Assembly (NCBI RefSeq): GCF_001423765.1
Contig: NZ_LMPG01000013.1
Coordinates: forward strand, 113,396 to 177,395
From: Sphingomonas sp. Leaf343
GTDB lineage: Bacteria; Pseudomonadota; Alphaproteobacteria; Sphingomonadales; Sphingomonadaceae
Length of the DNA stretch: 64,000 bases
Reading direction: 5' to 3'
Part shown: in pieces, positions 38,901-46,474 of the stretch
Layout of the letters: every line of letters starts with the position of its first letter
Numbering within the stretch: the stretch's first letter is position 1
Made by a program: the position numbers and the translations under genes
Notes under the pieces: generated by a model
The model's input: the letters and a program-made list of their open reading frames with translations, nothing else
What the model was told of the DNA's origin: nothing
The model's database searches: none

Positions 38901-40955
38901 ACGCTGTATGCGCGCGACGAGATCCAGGGCAACGGCCTGTCCGGCCCGTACCGCCTGTCGACGCGCCGTATCGTGCCGAACAGCGACAAGCTGCGCATCG
39001 AGACGCGCGACCGGTTCCGGTCGGAACTGATCCTCGATACGCGCCAGCTGACGCGTCACATCGACTACGACATCGACACGTCGGCCGGCACCGTCCGCTT
39101 CCGCAGCCCGATCCTGAGCCGCGACGGCAACCAGAATCCGGTGTTCATCGTCGCCGATTACGAGGTCGAGGGTGGCCGGACGAGCAAGCTCGCCGCCGCC
39201 GCCCGCGTCGCCGCCCGTGTCGGCCGGGTCGAGATCGGCACCAGCATGATCCGCGACGAGACGGTCGCGAAGTCGACCGTCGTCGGCGCCGACCTGAAGG
39301 CGAAGCTGGGGGTCACCGAACTGCGCGCCGAACTGGCCGCAGGGGGACGCGGCGGCATCGGCGCCGGCACCGCCTATCTGGTCGAGGCGGATACGCACAC
39401 CGGCGGCATCGACGTACTCGCCTATGCGCGGCAGCAGGACGCGATGTTCGGCGTCGGCCAGCAGAATCTGGTCGAGGCGGGCACGCGCAAGCTGGGCGTC
39501 GACGGTCGCCTGAAGCTGAGCGATCGCCTGTCGGTCACCGGCACCGCGTGGTACCAGACGCAACTGGTCGGTCCGGGCGAGCGGATCGCCGCCGACGCGC
39601 GCGTCGAATATCGCCGCAACACCGGCACGCTGTATGCCGGCACGCAGATCGCGTCCGACCGCGGCCTCGACGGGCGCGACCGCGACAGCCGTCTGCTGAC
39701 GCTCGGCGGCACGCAGGCGCTGTTCGGCGACAAGCTCACGCTGGGCGCGGAAACCCAGATCGCGCCGGGCGGCGACAAGGCGAGCACCGATTTCCCGGAG
39801 CGCACGCGCGTTACCGCCGGCTATCGCATCACGCCCGGCATCCGCCTGATCGGCGGGTACGAGATCGCCTCGGGCCGGGATTTCGTCGCGCACACCGCGC
39901 AGGCCGGGTTCGACCTGACGCCGTGGAGCGGCGCGAAGCTGTCGAGCACGCTGAACCAGCAGGCGGCGGGCGAGAACGGCAGCCGCACCTTCGCCCAATA
40001 TGGTCTCAGCCAGTCGGTGCCGATCGGCACGCGCTGGACGATCGACGCGACCGTGGATGCGGCGAACACCGTGAAGGGCAACATCTCTCCCCTCGCCGCG
40101 GTCAACGCGTTCCAGCCGGCGGCGTCGGGCGGCTTCCTGTCGCAGACGCAGACCAATGGCGACTATGCCGCGCTGACGCTGGGCGCGACCTATCGCGGGC
40201 CGCGCTGGTCTTGGAACGGCCGCGCCGAATATCGCGACGCCGATACCGAGCAGCGGCTGGGCTTCACCAGCAACCTGCTGCGCGCACTGGGCGAGGGACA
40301 GACGCTGGCGTCGTCGGTCCGCGCGTACCGTGTGCGCGACGAGGCGGGGCGGATCGCGGCGACAGCATCGGCCGACGTGGCGCTGGCGCTGCGCCCGCTC
40401 GACAGCCGCTGGTCGGTGCTGGAGCGGCTGGAACTGCGGCACGAGCGGGCGGACAGCGGCTTCTCCGCCGCCAACGCGCTCGGCGTGCCCTCCTATCGTG
40501 GCGGGGATCAGGTCACCGACCGGGTCGTCAACAATCTGGCGCTGAACTATCGCACCGGGCCGGAGGGGCTGTCGCACGGGACGGAAGCCACGCTCTACTA
40601 CGGCGCGAAGTACGTCCGCGGCCGGTTCGCCGACGACGTGTACGACGGCTTCATCGACGTCGCGGGCTTCGAACTGCGCCACGATCTCGCCAAAAGGTTC
40701 GATATCGGGGTGCAGGGCTCGGTCAGCCACGCCTGGGATCGCGGCGTGTGGTCGTGGAGCGGCGGCCCTTCGGCCGGCGTCACCCCCGGCGGCAATGTGT
40801 GGGTCAGCGCCGGCTACAATATCGGCGGCTATCGCGACCGCGATTTCTCCGCCGACCGGTACACGCGAAAGGGGCCGTACGTGACGATGCGCGTGAAGTT
40901 CGACCAATGGTCGCTGAAGTCGGTGGCGGGTCGGCTGTTCGGACAGCGGCCATGA
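35979..40955 (+). CDS. Giant outer-membrane protein D: DUF11 and Cna-B-like domains plus C-terminal beta barrel
   Basis: The 1658-residue product starts at ATG 35979 after AAGGA with a signal ending AAVAQ. Visible parts, in order: the shared NTATLSFRTATGETASVRSN module (about 32-56); a segment with TPSYNGEIPIMETAPDSGVF; a DUF11 domain (about 345-460, SPGDFVQYRLQLSNRGDAPA); and a carboxypeptidase-regulatory or Cna-B-like domain (about 474-560, DGTFTVTDKDGLYHVEGLRA). Ig-like beta segments follow (about 625-800). From about 820 there are alternating-strand repeats such as RLSVTGTAWYQTQLVG and TRVTAGYRITPGIRLIGGYE, as in an outer-membrane beta barrel. It may anchor or export the other cluster proteins; this is inference. 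Its stop overlaps the next gene by four bases. Confidence 0.8.
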   Translation: MPPFHRLVLPIMLPLAALSAGMAAVAQTTRVENTATLSFRTATGETASVRSNTVTLPFSHAKRPTRISFRLPPPGYQLTGARCDLTPSPQYTPAPIDAATLASAPPLAAFDLSHPMIFVLDAPGANRDPAIRDTANIDISTPSYNGEIPIMETAPDSGVFAGGVPQVGTQAELKPCEAILKRGERLSFSYSEDNFSFSSDNSLLIDPAGYVFDSRDGTLVDGAIVSLVDANGAPATVFGVDGISRYPSTVVSGQEVTDASGRVYVADKGRYWFPLTLPGTYTIRIQPPGDYTAPSVVPRGELAKLTGSNGAYVINDASFGLPFVLETPDPFLTDIPLDRPGSNSLLLTKTASVRDASPGDFVQYRLQLSNRGDAPARALKITDTLPTGLRYERGSTRGAAEPDVASDGRTLSFTVPDVGVGGSVDVNYVVSIAPGAPVGEALNRARVAGSGVTSNEAAASVRLRALLFSDAMTLIGRVTEGACGDPVDKRKGVPGIRLMMEDGTFTVTDKDGLYHVEGLRAGRHVVQLDENSLPATHRAVACDADTRAAGSAISRFVEGVGGTLKRVDFQLEPTGRTAAATDALPVAVDDDAAAAGNRDWLSGQTPGTGWLFPAADHNPRDPALRVVIKHAPSERIALSVDGMAVEALAYDGSDTAPDGGVAVSKWTGVSLHAGDNLLTARVLDADGKTVTTLERTVHYAGAGVRATFDAAKSRLIADGLTRPLIAVRVVDKDNRPVRAGTPVPFRLDQPYRAAVEAALEQRRQLAGREKTETLVNVVGDDGYAFIALEPTTQAGAVHATVLLTEEKTVRSSEIRAWLSGAAKQWSVVGFGAGTIGYDTLKSRSTALPRSERNKLITDGQLAVYAKGRIKGQWLLTMAYDSDRAYDPQRGLLGVIDPDRYYTVYGDGTVQGYDAPTRRKLYLRLERRELYALFGDFETGFTDTQLTRYSRTLNGVKAAYEGPTIRATGFAAKTDTLYARDEIQGNGLSGPYRLSTRRIVPNSDKLRIETRDRFRSELILDTRQLTRHIDYDIDTSAGTVRFRSPILSRDGNQNPVFIVADYEVEGGRTSKLAAAARVAARVGRVEIGTSMIRDETVAKSTVVGADLKAKLGVTELRAELAAGGRGGIGAGTAYLVEADTHTGGIDVLAYARQQDAMFGVGQQNLVEAGTRKLGVDGRLKLSDRLSVTGTAWYQTQLVGPGERIAADARVEYRRNTGTLYAGTQIASDRGLDGRDRDSRLLTLGGTQALFGDKLTLGAETQIAPGGDKASTDFPERTRVTAGYRITPGIRLIGGYEIASGRDFVAHTAQAGFDLTPWSGAKLSSTLNQQAAGENGSRTFAQYGLSQSVPIGTRWTIDATVDAANTVKGNISPLAAVNAFQPAASGGFLSQTQTNGDYAALTLGATYRGPRWSWNGRAEYRDADTEQRLGFTSNLLRALGEGQTLASSVRAYRVRDEAGRIAATASADVALALRPLDSRWSVLERLELRHERADSGFSAANALGVPSYRGGDQVTDRVVNNLALNYRTGPEGLSHGTEATLYYGAKYVRGRFADDVYDGFIDVAGFELRHDLAKRFDIGVQGSVSHAWDRGVWSWSGGPSAGVTPGGNVWVSAGYNIGGYRDRDFSADRYTRKGPYVTMRVKFDQWSLKSVAGRLFGQRP

Positions 40956-41482
40956 ACCGGATGCGGGTCCTCGTCGCGGCGATGCTGCTCCCGATCGTGA
41001 CGGCGGCGGCTCCGCTCACGATCGTCAAATCCAGCGTCGTGGCGGACGACCGGATGAACTCGGCTATCCCAAGGGCGCTGCCGGGGGCGCTGGTGGATTA
41101 CAGCATCCTCGTCACCAATCCGGCGGGGATCCTGACGTCGGGCAACAACGGGCTGACGGTGACGGGCGAACAGTTCACCGACGTGATCCCGGCGAACATG
41201 TGTCTGGTGGTCAACAATTATCCCGGTGCCGCCGCGCCGGTCGAACTGGCGGACGGGCTGGCCGCCGGGGCGTTGATCGCGAGCGGGCTGACCCTGCCCT
41301 ACACCTCGCTCGCGACGCTGACCGACGGCATCGAATTCTACGACGGCACGAGCTGGAACTACGTCCCCGCCCCCGACGCGAACGGGTGCGATGCGAAGGT
41401 GAAACAGATCAGGATGAAGATGACAGGCAATCACACCACCGGCGGTACCTTTCGCCTCCGCTTCCGCATGCGGCTCAACTGA
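40952..41482 (+). CDS. Exported protein E of the surface cluster, DUF11-like
   Basis: The 176-residue product has a signal peptide (MNRMRVLVAAMLLPIVTAAA). One DUF11-like domain follows: LTIVKSSVVADDRMNSAIPR, ALPGALVDYSILVTNPAG, QFTDVIPANMCLVVNNYPG, ending in the FRLRFRMRLN strand. It starts inside the stop of gene D (ATGA overlap), so translation is coupled. It resembles the C-terminal half of protein C and may be a matching subunit. Confidence 0.78.
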   Translation: MNRMRVLVAAMLLPIVTAAAPLTIVKSSVVADDRMNSAIPRALPGALVDYSILVTNPAGILTSGNNGLTVTGEQFTDVIPANMCLVVNNYPGAAAPVELADGLAAGALIASGLTLPYTSLATLTDGIEFYDGTSWNYVPAPDANGCDAKVKQIRMKMTGNHTTGGTFRLRFRMRLN

Positions 41483-41718
41483 TGATCGCCCCCAGAAATT
41501 GTCGGGATCACGGCGTCGACATCACCGCACCCGCGAGGTTCTTCGCGACGCAGGACCGGGCCGCGGCGGACGCGGTGATCGGGGCGCTGATCGCGGAGGC
41601 GGTGGCGAACTGGCTGCTGGACGATGCGACGTTCTGGCAGCGGGTCCGCTTCCGGTCGCGACAATTGCGGGCGCAGACCGGACCGCGCGGGACGAAGGGG
41701 GAGTTACGGTTTTGCTGA
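41482..41718 (+). CDS. 78-residue hypothetical protein
   Basis: The gene starts at ATG 41482, sharing a base with the stop of gene E, and its end overlaps the PilZ gene start by seven bases. The product begins MIAPRNCRDHGVDITAPARF and has a helical middle (AAADAVIGALIAEAVANWLL) and an Arg-rich end. No signal peptide and no family I recognise. The overlaps on both sides support real coding and co-translation. Confidence 0.6.
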   Translation: MIAPRNCRDHGVDITAPARFFATQDRAAADAVIGALIAEAVANWLLDDATFWQRVRFRSRQLRAQTGPRGTKGELRFC

Positions 41719-42347
41719 CCGAACAGGATCCGCAGGATGTGGACGTCGGGGGCGTGGTGGCGGCGGACCGGCGGCGCGGCGGCAAGCGGCACCGTGCGGT
41801 CCTGCTGATCGGGCGGGCGTCCGGCGCTGGAACGGAGGTCGCATGCCTGGTCCACGACATCTCGGCGGGCGGGATGATGGCGCGGTTCGCGGTGCCGCCG
41901 GTGGTGGGGGATCGCATGACGGTGACGATCCGGGGGCTGGACCCGGTGGAGGCGACCGTGCGCTGGGTCCGCAATCGCAAGGCGGGGCTGGAATTCGCGA
42001 CGCCGCAGATCGTGGAGCGGGTGTTCCAGCCGGTCGGCGAGGACGGGCTGATCGTGCGCGCGCCGCGGTTCGCGCTCGTGCGGCCCGCGCTGCTGCGGTT
42101 CGGCGACAAACCGCTGGCGGCACGGACGATCGACGTGTCGGCGGGCGGCGCGAAGATCGCGACGCCGTGGCCGATACGCGTCGGCGATACGGGACAATTG
42201 CTGCTGCCGGACACGGGATCGTCGCTGTACGGGCGGATCTGCTGGGTCCGGCCGAGCGACGCGGCGGGTGAAGCGGGCATCCGGTGCGGGTTCCGCTTCG
42301 TCACGCCGTTGTCGCTGGATGCGCTGGCGCATATTCTGGCGGGATGA
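41712..42347 (+). CDS. Tandem PilZ domain protein
   Basis: The 211-residue product starts at TTG 41712 after GGGGGAG. The first PilZ domain has an Arg-rich head (ADRRRGGKRHRAVLL) and LVHDISAGGMM, matching the RxxxR and (D/N)xSxxG cyclic di-GMP motifs. A second domain has TIDVSAGGAKI but lacks the Arg motif. Binding of cyclic di-GMP by the first domain is likely. As the last gene of the run it could tie surface-protein function or export to cyclic di-GMP. No transmembrane segment. Confidence 0.85.
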   Translation: MLTEQDPQDVDVGGVVAADRRRGGKRHRAVLLIGRASGAGTEVACLVHDISAGGMMARFAVPPVVGDRMTVTIRGLDPVEATVRWVRNRKAGLEFATPQIVERVFQPVGEDGLIVRAPRFALVRPALLRFGDKPLAARTIDVSAGGAKIATPWPIRVGDTGQLLLPDTGSSLYGRICWVRPSDAAGEAGIRCGFRFVTPLSLDALAHILAG

Positions 42348-42379
42348 TCCCCTGATAGGGTGATCCCCGTCAGGGGGAT
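42347..42379 (+). terminator. Hairpin after the PilZ gene
   Basis: ATCCCCTGA pairs with TCAGGGGGAT (42370-42379) with one bulged G. It begins at the last base of the PilZ stop codon. Likely end of the surface operon, ahead of the convergent tRNA gene. Confidence 0.5.
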
Positions 42380-42400
42380 ATTCTCGATGTCGGGAATTTC

Positions 42401-42487
42401 TGGTGCGGTCGAGAAGACTCGAACTTCCACGTCCTTTCGGACACAACGACCTCAACGTTGCGCGTCTACCAATTCCGCCACGACCGC
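42401..42487 (-). tRNA. tRNA-Leu (anticodon GAG)
   Basis: The reverse strand reads GCGGTCGTGGCGGAATTGGT, then AGACGC, the anticodon arm CAACG-TTGAGGT-CGTTG, a long class II variable arm, the T arm with GTTCGAGTC, the closing CGACCGC, discriminator A and an encoded CCA. The loop places GAG at positions 34-36, reading CUC and CUU leucine codons. All stems pair. Confidence 0.97.
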
Positions 42488-42613
42488 ACGTGAACTCCGC
42501 CGGTAACCGGCAGCTGGCAGGTCGCGGCCCCTAGCAAGCGGTTCGGGGGACCGCAACGGGAATCGTCAGGGGCGTTTGCGATCCTCGTGGGGGAAGGCGA
42601 GGATCGGCGGTAT

Positions 42614-43417
42614 CTATGCGCCCCCGTCGCCGGCGAAGGTCAGCTCCAGCTGCTTCGAATTGGACGGCACGTCGAGCTTGGCGGAATTGAAATCGAGCGT
42701 CGATCCCGGTCCCAGCGTGCGGCGTTCCGGCGTGATCGTCCAGCTGTACACCAGCCGTCCCTGCGCATCGCGCAGTTCCGCGCGGATGTCGGGCACCCGC
42801 TGGCGTTCGGACGAGGGATTGATGACCTGGCCGCTGACCGCGAACAGTTCCGACCCGTTCTCGAGCTCGCGCCGCTCGATCGGATTGTCGCGCAGGCGCA
42901 GCGGCGTCTCGGCCGGACCGATGCTGAGTCCCAGTTGCTGCGCCAGCCCCGGCGCACCGACCCACAGGATCGCACCCGCGCCCACCAGCATCAGCAATCC
43001 CGCCGCGATCGCCAGCAGCGTCCACAGCCGCGCCGGATTGCGCCGGGGCCGGAACGGAGCCTGATGCGCGAAAGCGTCGTAGCCTGCTCCCTCCCCCACG
43101 GGGGCGGGGGTGATGTAGTTCGGTTCCGCAAAGGCGGGCTCGGGCTGTGCCGGATCGACATAGCCGGGATCGGTGAAGACCGATGGTTCGGCGGGCGGCT
43201 CAGGCTGAAGCTCCGGCTCGGGCGCGATCGAAGCCGCGACCTCGGGCGGCGCGACCGGCTCGGGCGGCTCCGGCGGCTCCGGCGGCAGGTCCAGCGGTGT
43301 CGCTTCCTGAAACCAGCTGTGGCGGCAATTCGCGCAGCGGACGGTACGCCCCTCGATCCCCAGCGCACTGTCGGGCACGAGGTAACGCGTTCGGCACTCT
43401 GGACATTCGAGGATCAT
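42614..43417 (-). CDS. MJ0042 zinc-ribbon, single-pass membrane protein
   Basis: The 267-residue protein opens with the MJ0042 zinc finger MILECPECRTRYLVPDSALG followed by VRCANCRHSWF, giving two CxxC pairs. A Pro/Glu-rich linker, one transmembrane helix (LWTLLAIAAGLLMLVGAGAI, about 130-155) and a periplasmic domain with an FxxxG-like ending (VSGQVINPSSERQRVPDIRA) follow. The family is common in alphaproteobacteria, function undefined. ATG 43417 is chosen because the zinc finger starts there. Confidence 0.85.
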   Translation of the reverse strand: MILECPECRTRYLVPDSALGIEGRTVRCANCRHSWFQEATPLDLPPEPPEPPEPVAPPEVAASIAPEPELQPEPPAEPSVFTDPGYVDPAQPEPAFAEPNYITPAPVGEGAGYDAFAHQAPFRPRRNPARLWTLLAIAAGLLMLVGAGAILWVGAPGLAQQLGLSIGPAETPLRLRDNPIERRELENGSELFAVSGQVINPSSERQRVPDIRAELRDAQGRLVYSWTITPERRTLGPGSTLDFNSAKLDVPSNSKQLELTFAGDGGA

Positions 43418-43476
43418 GCTACGCCCCAGCACGCCGACGAAGCGCGGCCGTCATGAATGTGCCACGCCCGCGCGCC

Positions 43477-43578
43477 GGCTGGCAAGCGCGAAGCGGCGCG
43501 CCCCCGCCCGGGCTGGCAAGCGCGAAGCGGCGCGCCCCCGCGCCGGCTGGCAAGCTTGAAGCGGCGCGCCGGGCGTGC
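43477..43578. repeat. Three tandem copies of a 34-bp repeat
   Basis: Units starting GGCTGGCAAGC at 43477, 43511 and 43545 are spaced exactly 34 bases. The first two units differ only in their last bases and the third diverges after AAGC. Each contains GGCGCGCC, itself palindromic. The array lies between the divergent zinc-ribbon gene and ftsE, ending 16 bases before the ftsE start. Confidence 0.85.
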
Positions 43579-43594
43579 CAAGCATCCCGGGACC

Positions 43595-44302
43595 ATGACG
43601 ACGATCGTGCAGTTCGAGAATGTCGGCTTGCGTTATGGCACCGGCGCGGAGACGCTGACCGATATCAGCTTCAGCCTGCAGGCGGGGTCCTTCTATTTCC
43701 TGAGCGGTGCGAGCGGCGCGGGCAAGACGTCGCTGCTGAAGCTCCTGTACCTCGCGCAACGCCCCAGCCGCGGCGTCATCCGGCTGTTCGGCGAGGATGC
43801 GGTGGTGCTGCCGCGCGAACGGCTGCCCGGTTTCCGCCGGCGCATCGGCGTGGTGTTTCAGGATTTCCGGCTGGTTCCGCATCTGTCGACCTGGGACAAT
43901 ATCGCGCTGCCTCTGCGCGTCGCCGGCATCGCCGATGCGGAGATCGAGCGGCCGGTGCGCGAGATGCTCGCCTGGGTCGGGCTGGCCGAGCGCGCCGATG
44001 CGAAGCCCGCGACGCTGTCGGGCGGGGAGCAGCAGCGCGTGGCGATCGCGCGCGCGGTCATCACCCGGCCGGAGATGCTGGTCGCCGACGAGCCCACCGG
44101 CAACGTCGATCCGGAGATGGCGGATCGCCTGATCCACCTGTTCGGATCGCTCAACGCGATCGGCACGACGGTGATCGTCGCGACCCACGACCTGCACCTC
44201 GTATCCCGCATCCCGACCGCGCAGATGATGCGGCTCGACCACGGCCGCCTGCTCGATCCGACCGGCGCTCTCCGCTATCCGCCGCCCCGGAACGAGCCGT
44301 GA
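43595..44302 (+). CDS. ftsE: Cell division ATP-binding protein FtsE
   Basis: The 235-residue ABC ATPase has Walker A GASGAGKTSLL, signature LSGGEQQR and Walker B MLVADEPTGNVDPE. With FtsX it transmits ATP hydrolysis across the membrane to control periplasmic peptidoglycan hydrolases at the division site. The frame is open upstream through the 34-bp tandem repeats, but ATG 43595 gives the family N-terminus MTTIVQFENVGLRYG. Its stop overlaps the ftsX start. Confidence 0.93.
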   Translation: MTTIVQFENVGLRYGTGAETLTDISFSLQAGSFYFLSGASGAGKTSLLKLLYLAQRPSRGVIRLFGEDAVVLPRERLPGFRRRIGVVFQDFRLVPHLSTWDNIALPLRVAGIADAEIERPVREMLAWVGLAERADAKPATLSGGEQQRVAIARAVITRPEMLVADEPTGNVDPEMADRLIHLFGSLNAIGTTVIVATHDLHLVSRIPTAQMMRLDHGRLLDPTGALRYPPPRNEP

Positions 44303-45207
44303 TGCCGCTGATGACGCGGTTGACCGGCGGGGGTCGCCCCGACACCAACCGACTGCTCGACGAGGCGGGCGGCGTCCGCGCGATGACGTGGGTGATGGCG
44401 ATCATGGTGTTCCTGACCGTGCTCGCCGCCGCGCTGGGACTGGGCACCGCCAGCGCGGGACGACTGCTCGACCGGCAACTGGCCGGGCGGCTGACGGTGC
44501 AGGTGGTGGAGGGCGAAGCCGCACGCCGCGATGCCGCCGCCGCGCGGGTATTGTCGGTACTGAAGGAGATGCCGGAGGTCGCGCGCGCCACACCGGTCGA
44601 CCGTGCCGAGCTGACGCGGCTGCTGCGCCCGTGGCTGGGCAGCGACGCCGCCGATGCCGGCCTGCCGGTGCCCGCGATGATCGACGTCGATCTCGCCACC
44701 GACGACGAGGCCGCGGCGGCGCGCGTGGTGGCGGGCGTCACCGCGACCAGCCGGGCGGCACGGGTCGACCGTCACGCGCGCTGGATGTCGCCGGTCAGCG
44801 GCCTGATGCGATCGGTGACGTGGCTCGCCCTCGGCGTCGTGCTGCTGATGGCGGGCGCGACCGCGGCGGTCGTGGTGCTGGCGGCGCGCGCCGGGCTGGA
44901 GGCGCACCGCGCGACGATCGAGGTGATGCACATGCTCGGCTCCACCGACCTTCAGGTCGCGCGGCTGTTCCAGCGCCGGATCGCGCTCGACACCGGTATC
45001 GGCGGCATCGTCGGGACGATCGTGGCGGTCGGCGTGATCGCCCTGATCGGCGGGCAACTGACGGCGCTGGGATCGGAGCTGATCGGCGGCATCACGCTGG
45101 GCGCGGCGGACTGGATCCTGCTCGCGATCCTGCCGATGGGCTTCGTCGCGCTGGCGATGGCGGCGGCGCGACTGGCCGTGACGCGGGCGCTGAGGCGCAC
45201 GCTGTGA
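44302..45207 (+). CDS. ftsX: Cell division protein FtsX
   Basis: The 301-residue membrane protein starts in the TGATG overlap with ftsE. It has an N-terminal helix (about 27-50), an extracytoplasmic domain of about 110 residues, then three helices, including GLMRSVTWLALGVVLLMAGA, and the MacB-FtsX-type EVMHMLGSTDLQVARLFQRR segment. It partners FtsE. The large periplasmic domain is poorly conserved, as usual. Confidence 0.92.
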   Translation: MPLMTRLTGGGRPDTNRLLDEAGGVRAMTWVMAIMVFLTVLAAALGLGTASAGRLLDRQLAGRLTVQVVEGEAARRDAAAARVLSVLKEMPEVARATPVDRAELTRLLRPWLGSDAADAGLPVPAMIDVDLATDDEAAAARVVAGVTATSRAARVDRHARWMSPVSGLMRSVTWLALGVVLLMAGATAAVVVLAARAGLEAHRATIEVMHMLGSTDLQVARLFQRRIALDTGIGGIVGTIVAVGVIALIGGQLTALGSELIGGITLGAADWILLAILPMGFVALAMAAARLAVTRALRRTL

Positions 45208-45241
45208 CGCCGGCGTTGCGCCGTCTTGCGAAGACGCCGGC

Positions 45242-45772
45242 ATGATCCGGCTGCTTGGCTTTCTCGGTGTGGTCTGGGCGTTGGGCTTCGCGGTCTTCAT
45301 GATCGCGCTGCCGCAGCCGCTGGAGGGGACGACCACCGACGGCATCGTCGTGCCCACCGGCGGCGCGGGACGGATCGACCGGGGACTGGAATTGCTGCGC
45401 AGCAAACAGGCGAAGCGGATGCTGGTGACGGGCGTCGGATCAGGCGTGCGACCGGCCGATCTGGCCCGCACCTATCCGGGATCGGCGCGCCTGTTCGCCT
45501 GCTGCGTCGACCTCGGCACCGATGCGGTCGATACGCGATCGAACGCGGAGGAAACCGCGCAATGGGTCCGCGCGCACGGCTATCGCGTCGTGCGGCTGGT
45601 CACCTCCGACTGGCACGTGCCGCGGGCGGGGATGGAACTGCGCGCGTCGCTGGGACCGCGCGTTACGGTACTGGGCGACGGCGTGCCCAGCACGCCGCGG
45701 CTGCGGACGCTGGTCAACGAATACAACAAGCTGATCCTGCGCCGGATCGCCATCTGGTTGGGAAGAGCATGA
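45242..45772 (+). CDS. YdcF/SanA family (DUF218) protein
   Basis: The 176-residue protein has one N-terminal helix (MIRLLGFLGVVWALGFAVFM) and the DUF218 signature: GIVVPTGGAGRIDRGLELL, RSNAEETAQW and LVTSDWHVPRA. Family members act in envelope integrity and undecaprenyl-linked processes. It lies between ftsX and a plsC-like gene, overlapping the latter by four bases. Confidence 0.88.
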   Translation: MIRLLGFLGVVWALGFAVFMIALPQPLEGTTTDGIVVPTGGAGRIDRGLELLRSKQAKRMLVTGVGSGVRPADLARTYPGSARLFACCVDLGTDAVDTRSNAEETAQWVRAHGYRVVRLVTSDWHVPRAGMELRASLGPRVTVLGDGVPSTPRLRTLVNEYNKLILRRIAIWLGRA

Positions 45773-46464
45773 TCGTCCGGCTACGCAACATCGCCTTCGC
45801 GCTGGTATTCTGGACCGGATCGGTGCCGATCGTCCTGTTCGCACCGGTGGGGGCCCTGTTCGGACACCGCATATTGCGCGCCTATGTCCGCGGCTGGGTG
45901 AAATATCATTGCTGGTGCGCGCGCGTGTTGCTGGGCATCAGCATCCGGGTCGAGGGGAACAGGCCCGCGGGGCAGGTGCTCTACGTCGCCAAGCATCAGT
46001 CGATGTTCGACGCGATCATCGCACCCGACCTGTTCGATGCGCCGGTGATCGTGCTGAAGCGCGAACTGGCGGACATTCCGGTGTGGGGCTGGGCCGCCAA
46101 ACGCTATGGCGCGATCGCCGTCGACCGGGAGGCGTCGGGCGTCGCGCTGCGCCGGATGCTGCGCGAAGCGGCCGCAGCACGCGCCGCCGGCCGGTCCGTG
46201 CTGATCTTTCCGGAGGGTACGCGCGTACCGCTGGGCGAGCAGCCGCCGCTGCGACCGGGATTTGCGGGGCTGTACCGCTCGCTGAACCTGCCACTGGTCG
46301 CGATCGCCAACGACAGCGGGCGGTTATGGCCGCGCAAGGGATTGAAGCTGCCGGGCGTCGTGACCTTCCGCTATGCCGATCCGGTGCCCCCGGGCCTGCC
46401 GCGCGACGAGGCGGAAGCGGCGGCGCATGCGGGCATCAACGTGCTGGACGTTCCTGCGGTCTAG
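45769..46464 (+). CDS. plsC: 1-acyl-sn-glycerol-3-phosphate acyltransferase
   Basis: The 231-residue protein has the acyltransferase motifs KHQSMFD (HxxxxD) and LIFPEGTRVP, with an N-terminal membrane helix (FALVFWTGSVPIVLFAPVGA). It makes phosphatidic acid from lysophosphatidic acid at the inner membrane. It starts in the ATGA overlap with the ydcF-like gene, forming an ftsE-ftsX-ydcF-plsC run. Confidence 0.9.
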   Translation: MIVRLRNIAFALVFWTGSVPIVLFAPVGALFGHRILRAYVRGWVKYHCWCARVLLGISIRVEGNRPAGQVLYVAKHQSMFDAIIAPDLFDAPVIVLKRELADIPVWGWAAKRYGAIAVDREASGVALRRMLREAAAARAAGRSVLIFPEGTRVPLGEQPPLRPGFAGLYRSLNLPLVAIANDSGRLWPRKGLKLPGVVTFRYADPVPPGLPRDEAEAAAHAGINVLDVPAV

Positions 46465-46474
46465 CTTCTGCTGT

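Noticed and set aside
35871..40907. A 1678-codon open frame on the minus strand opposite giant gene D
   Set aside because: It mirrors the real gene codon by codon in a GC-rich sequence, has an Arg/His/Gly-rich shadow composition and no domain or signal.
43477..43578. CRISPR array
   Set aside because: Repeats are directly adjacent with no unique spacers and no cas genes.
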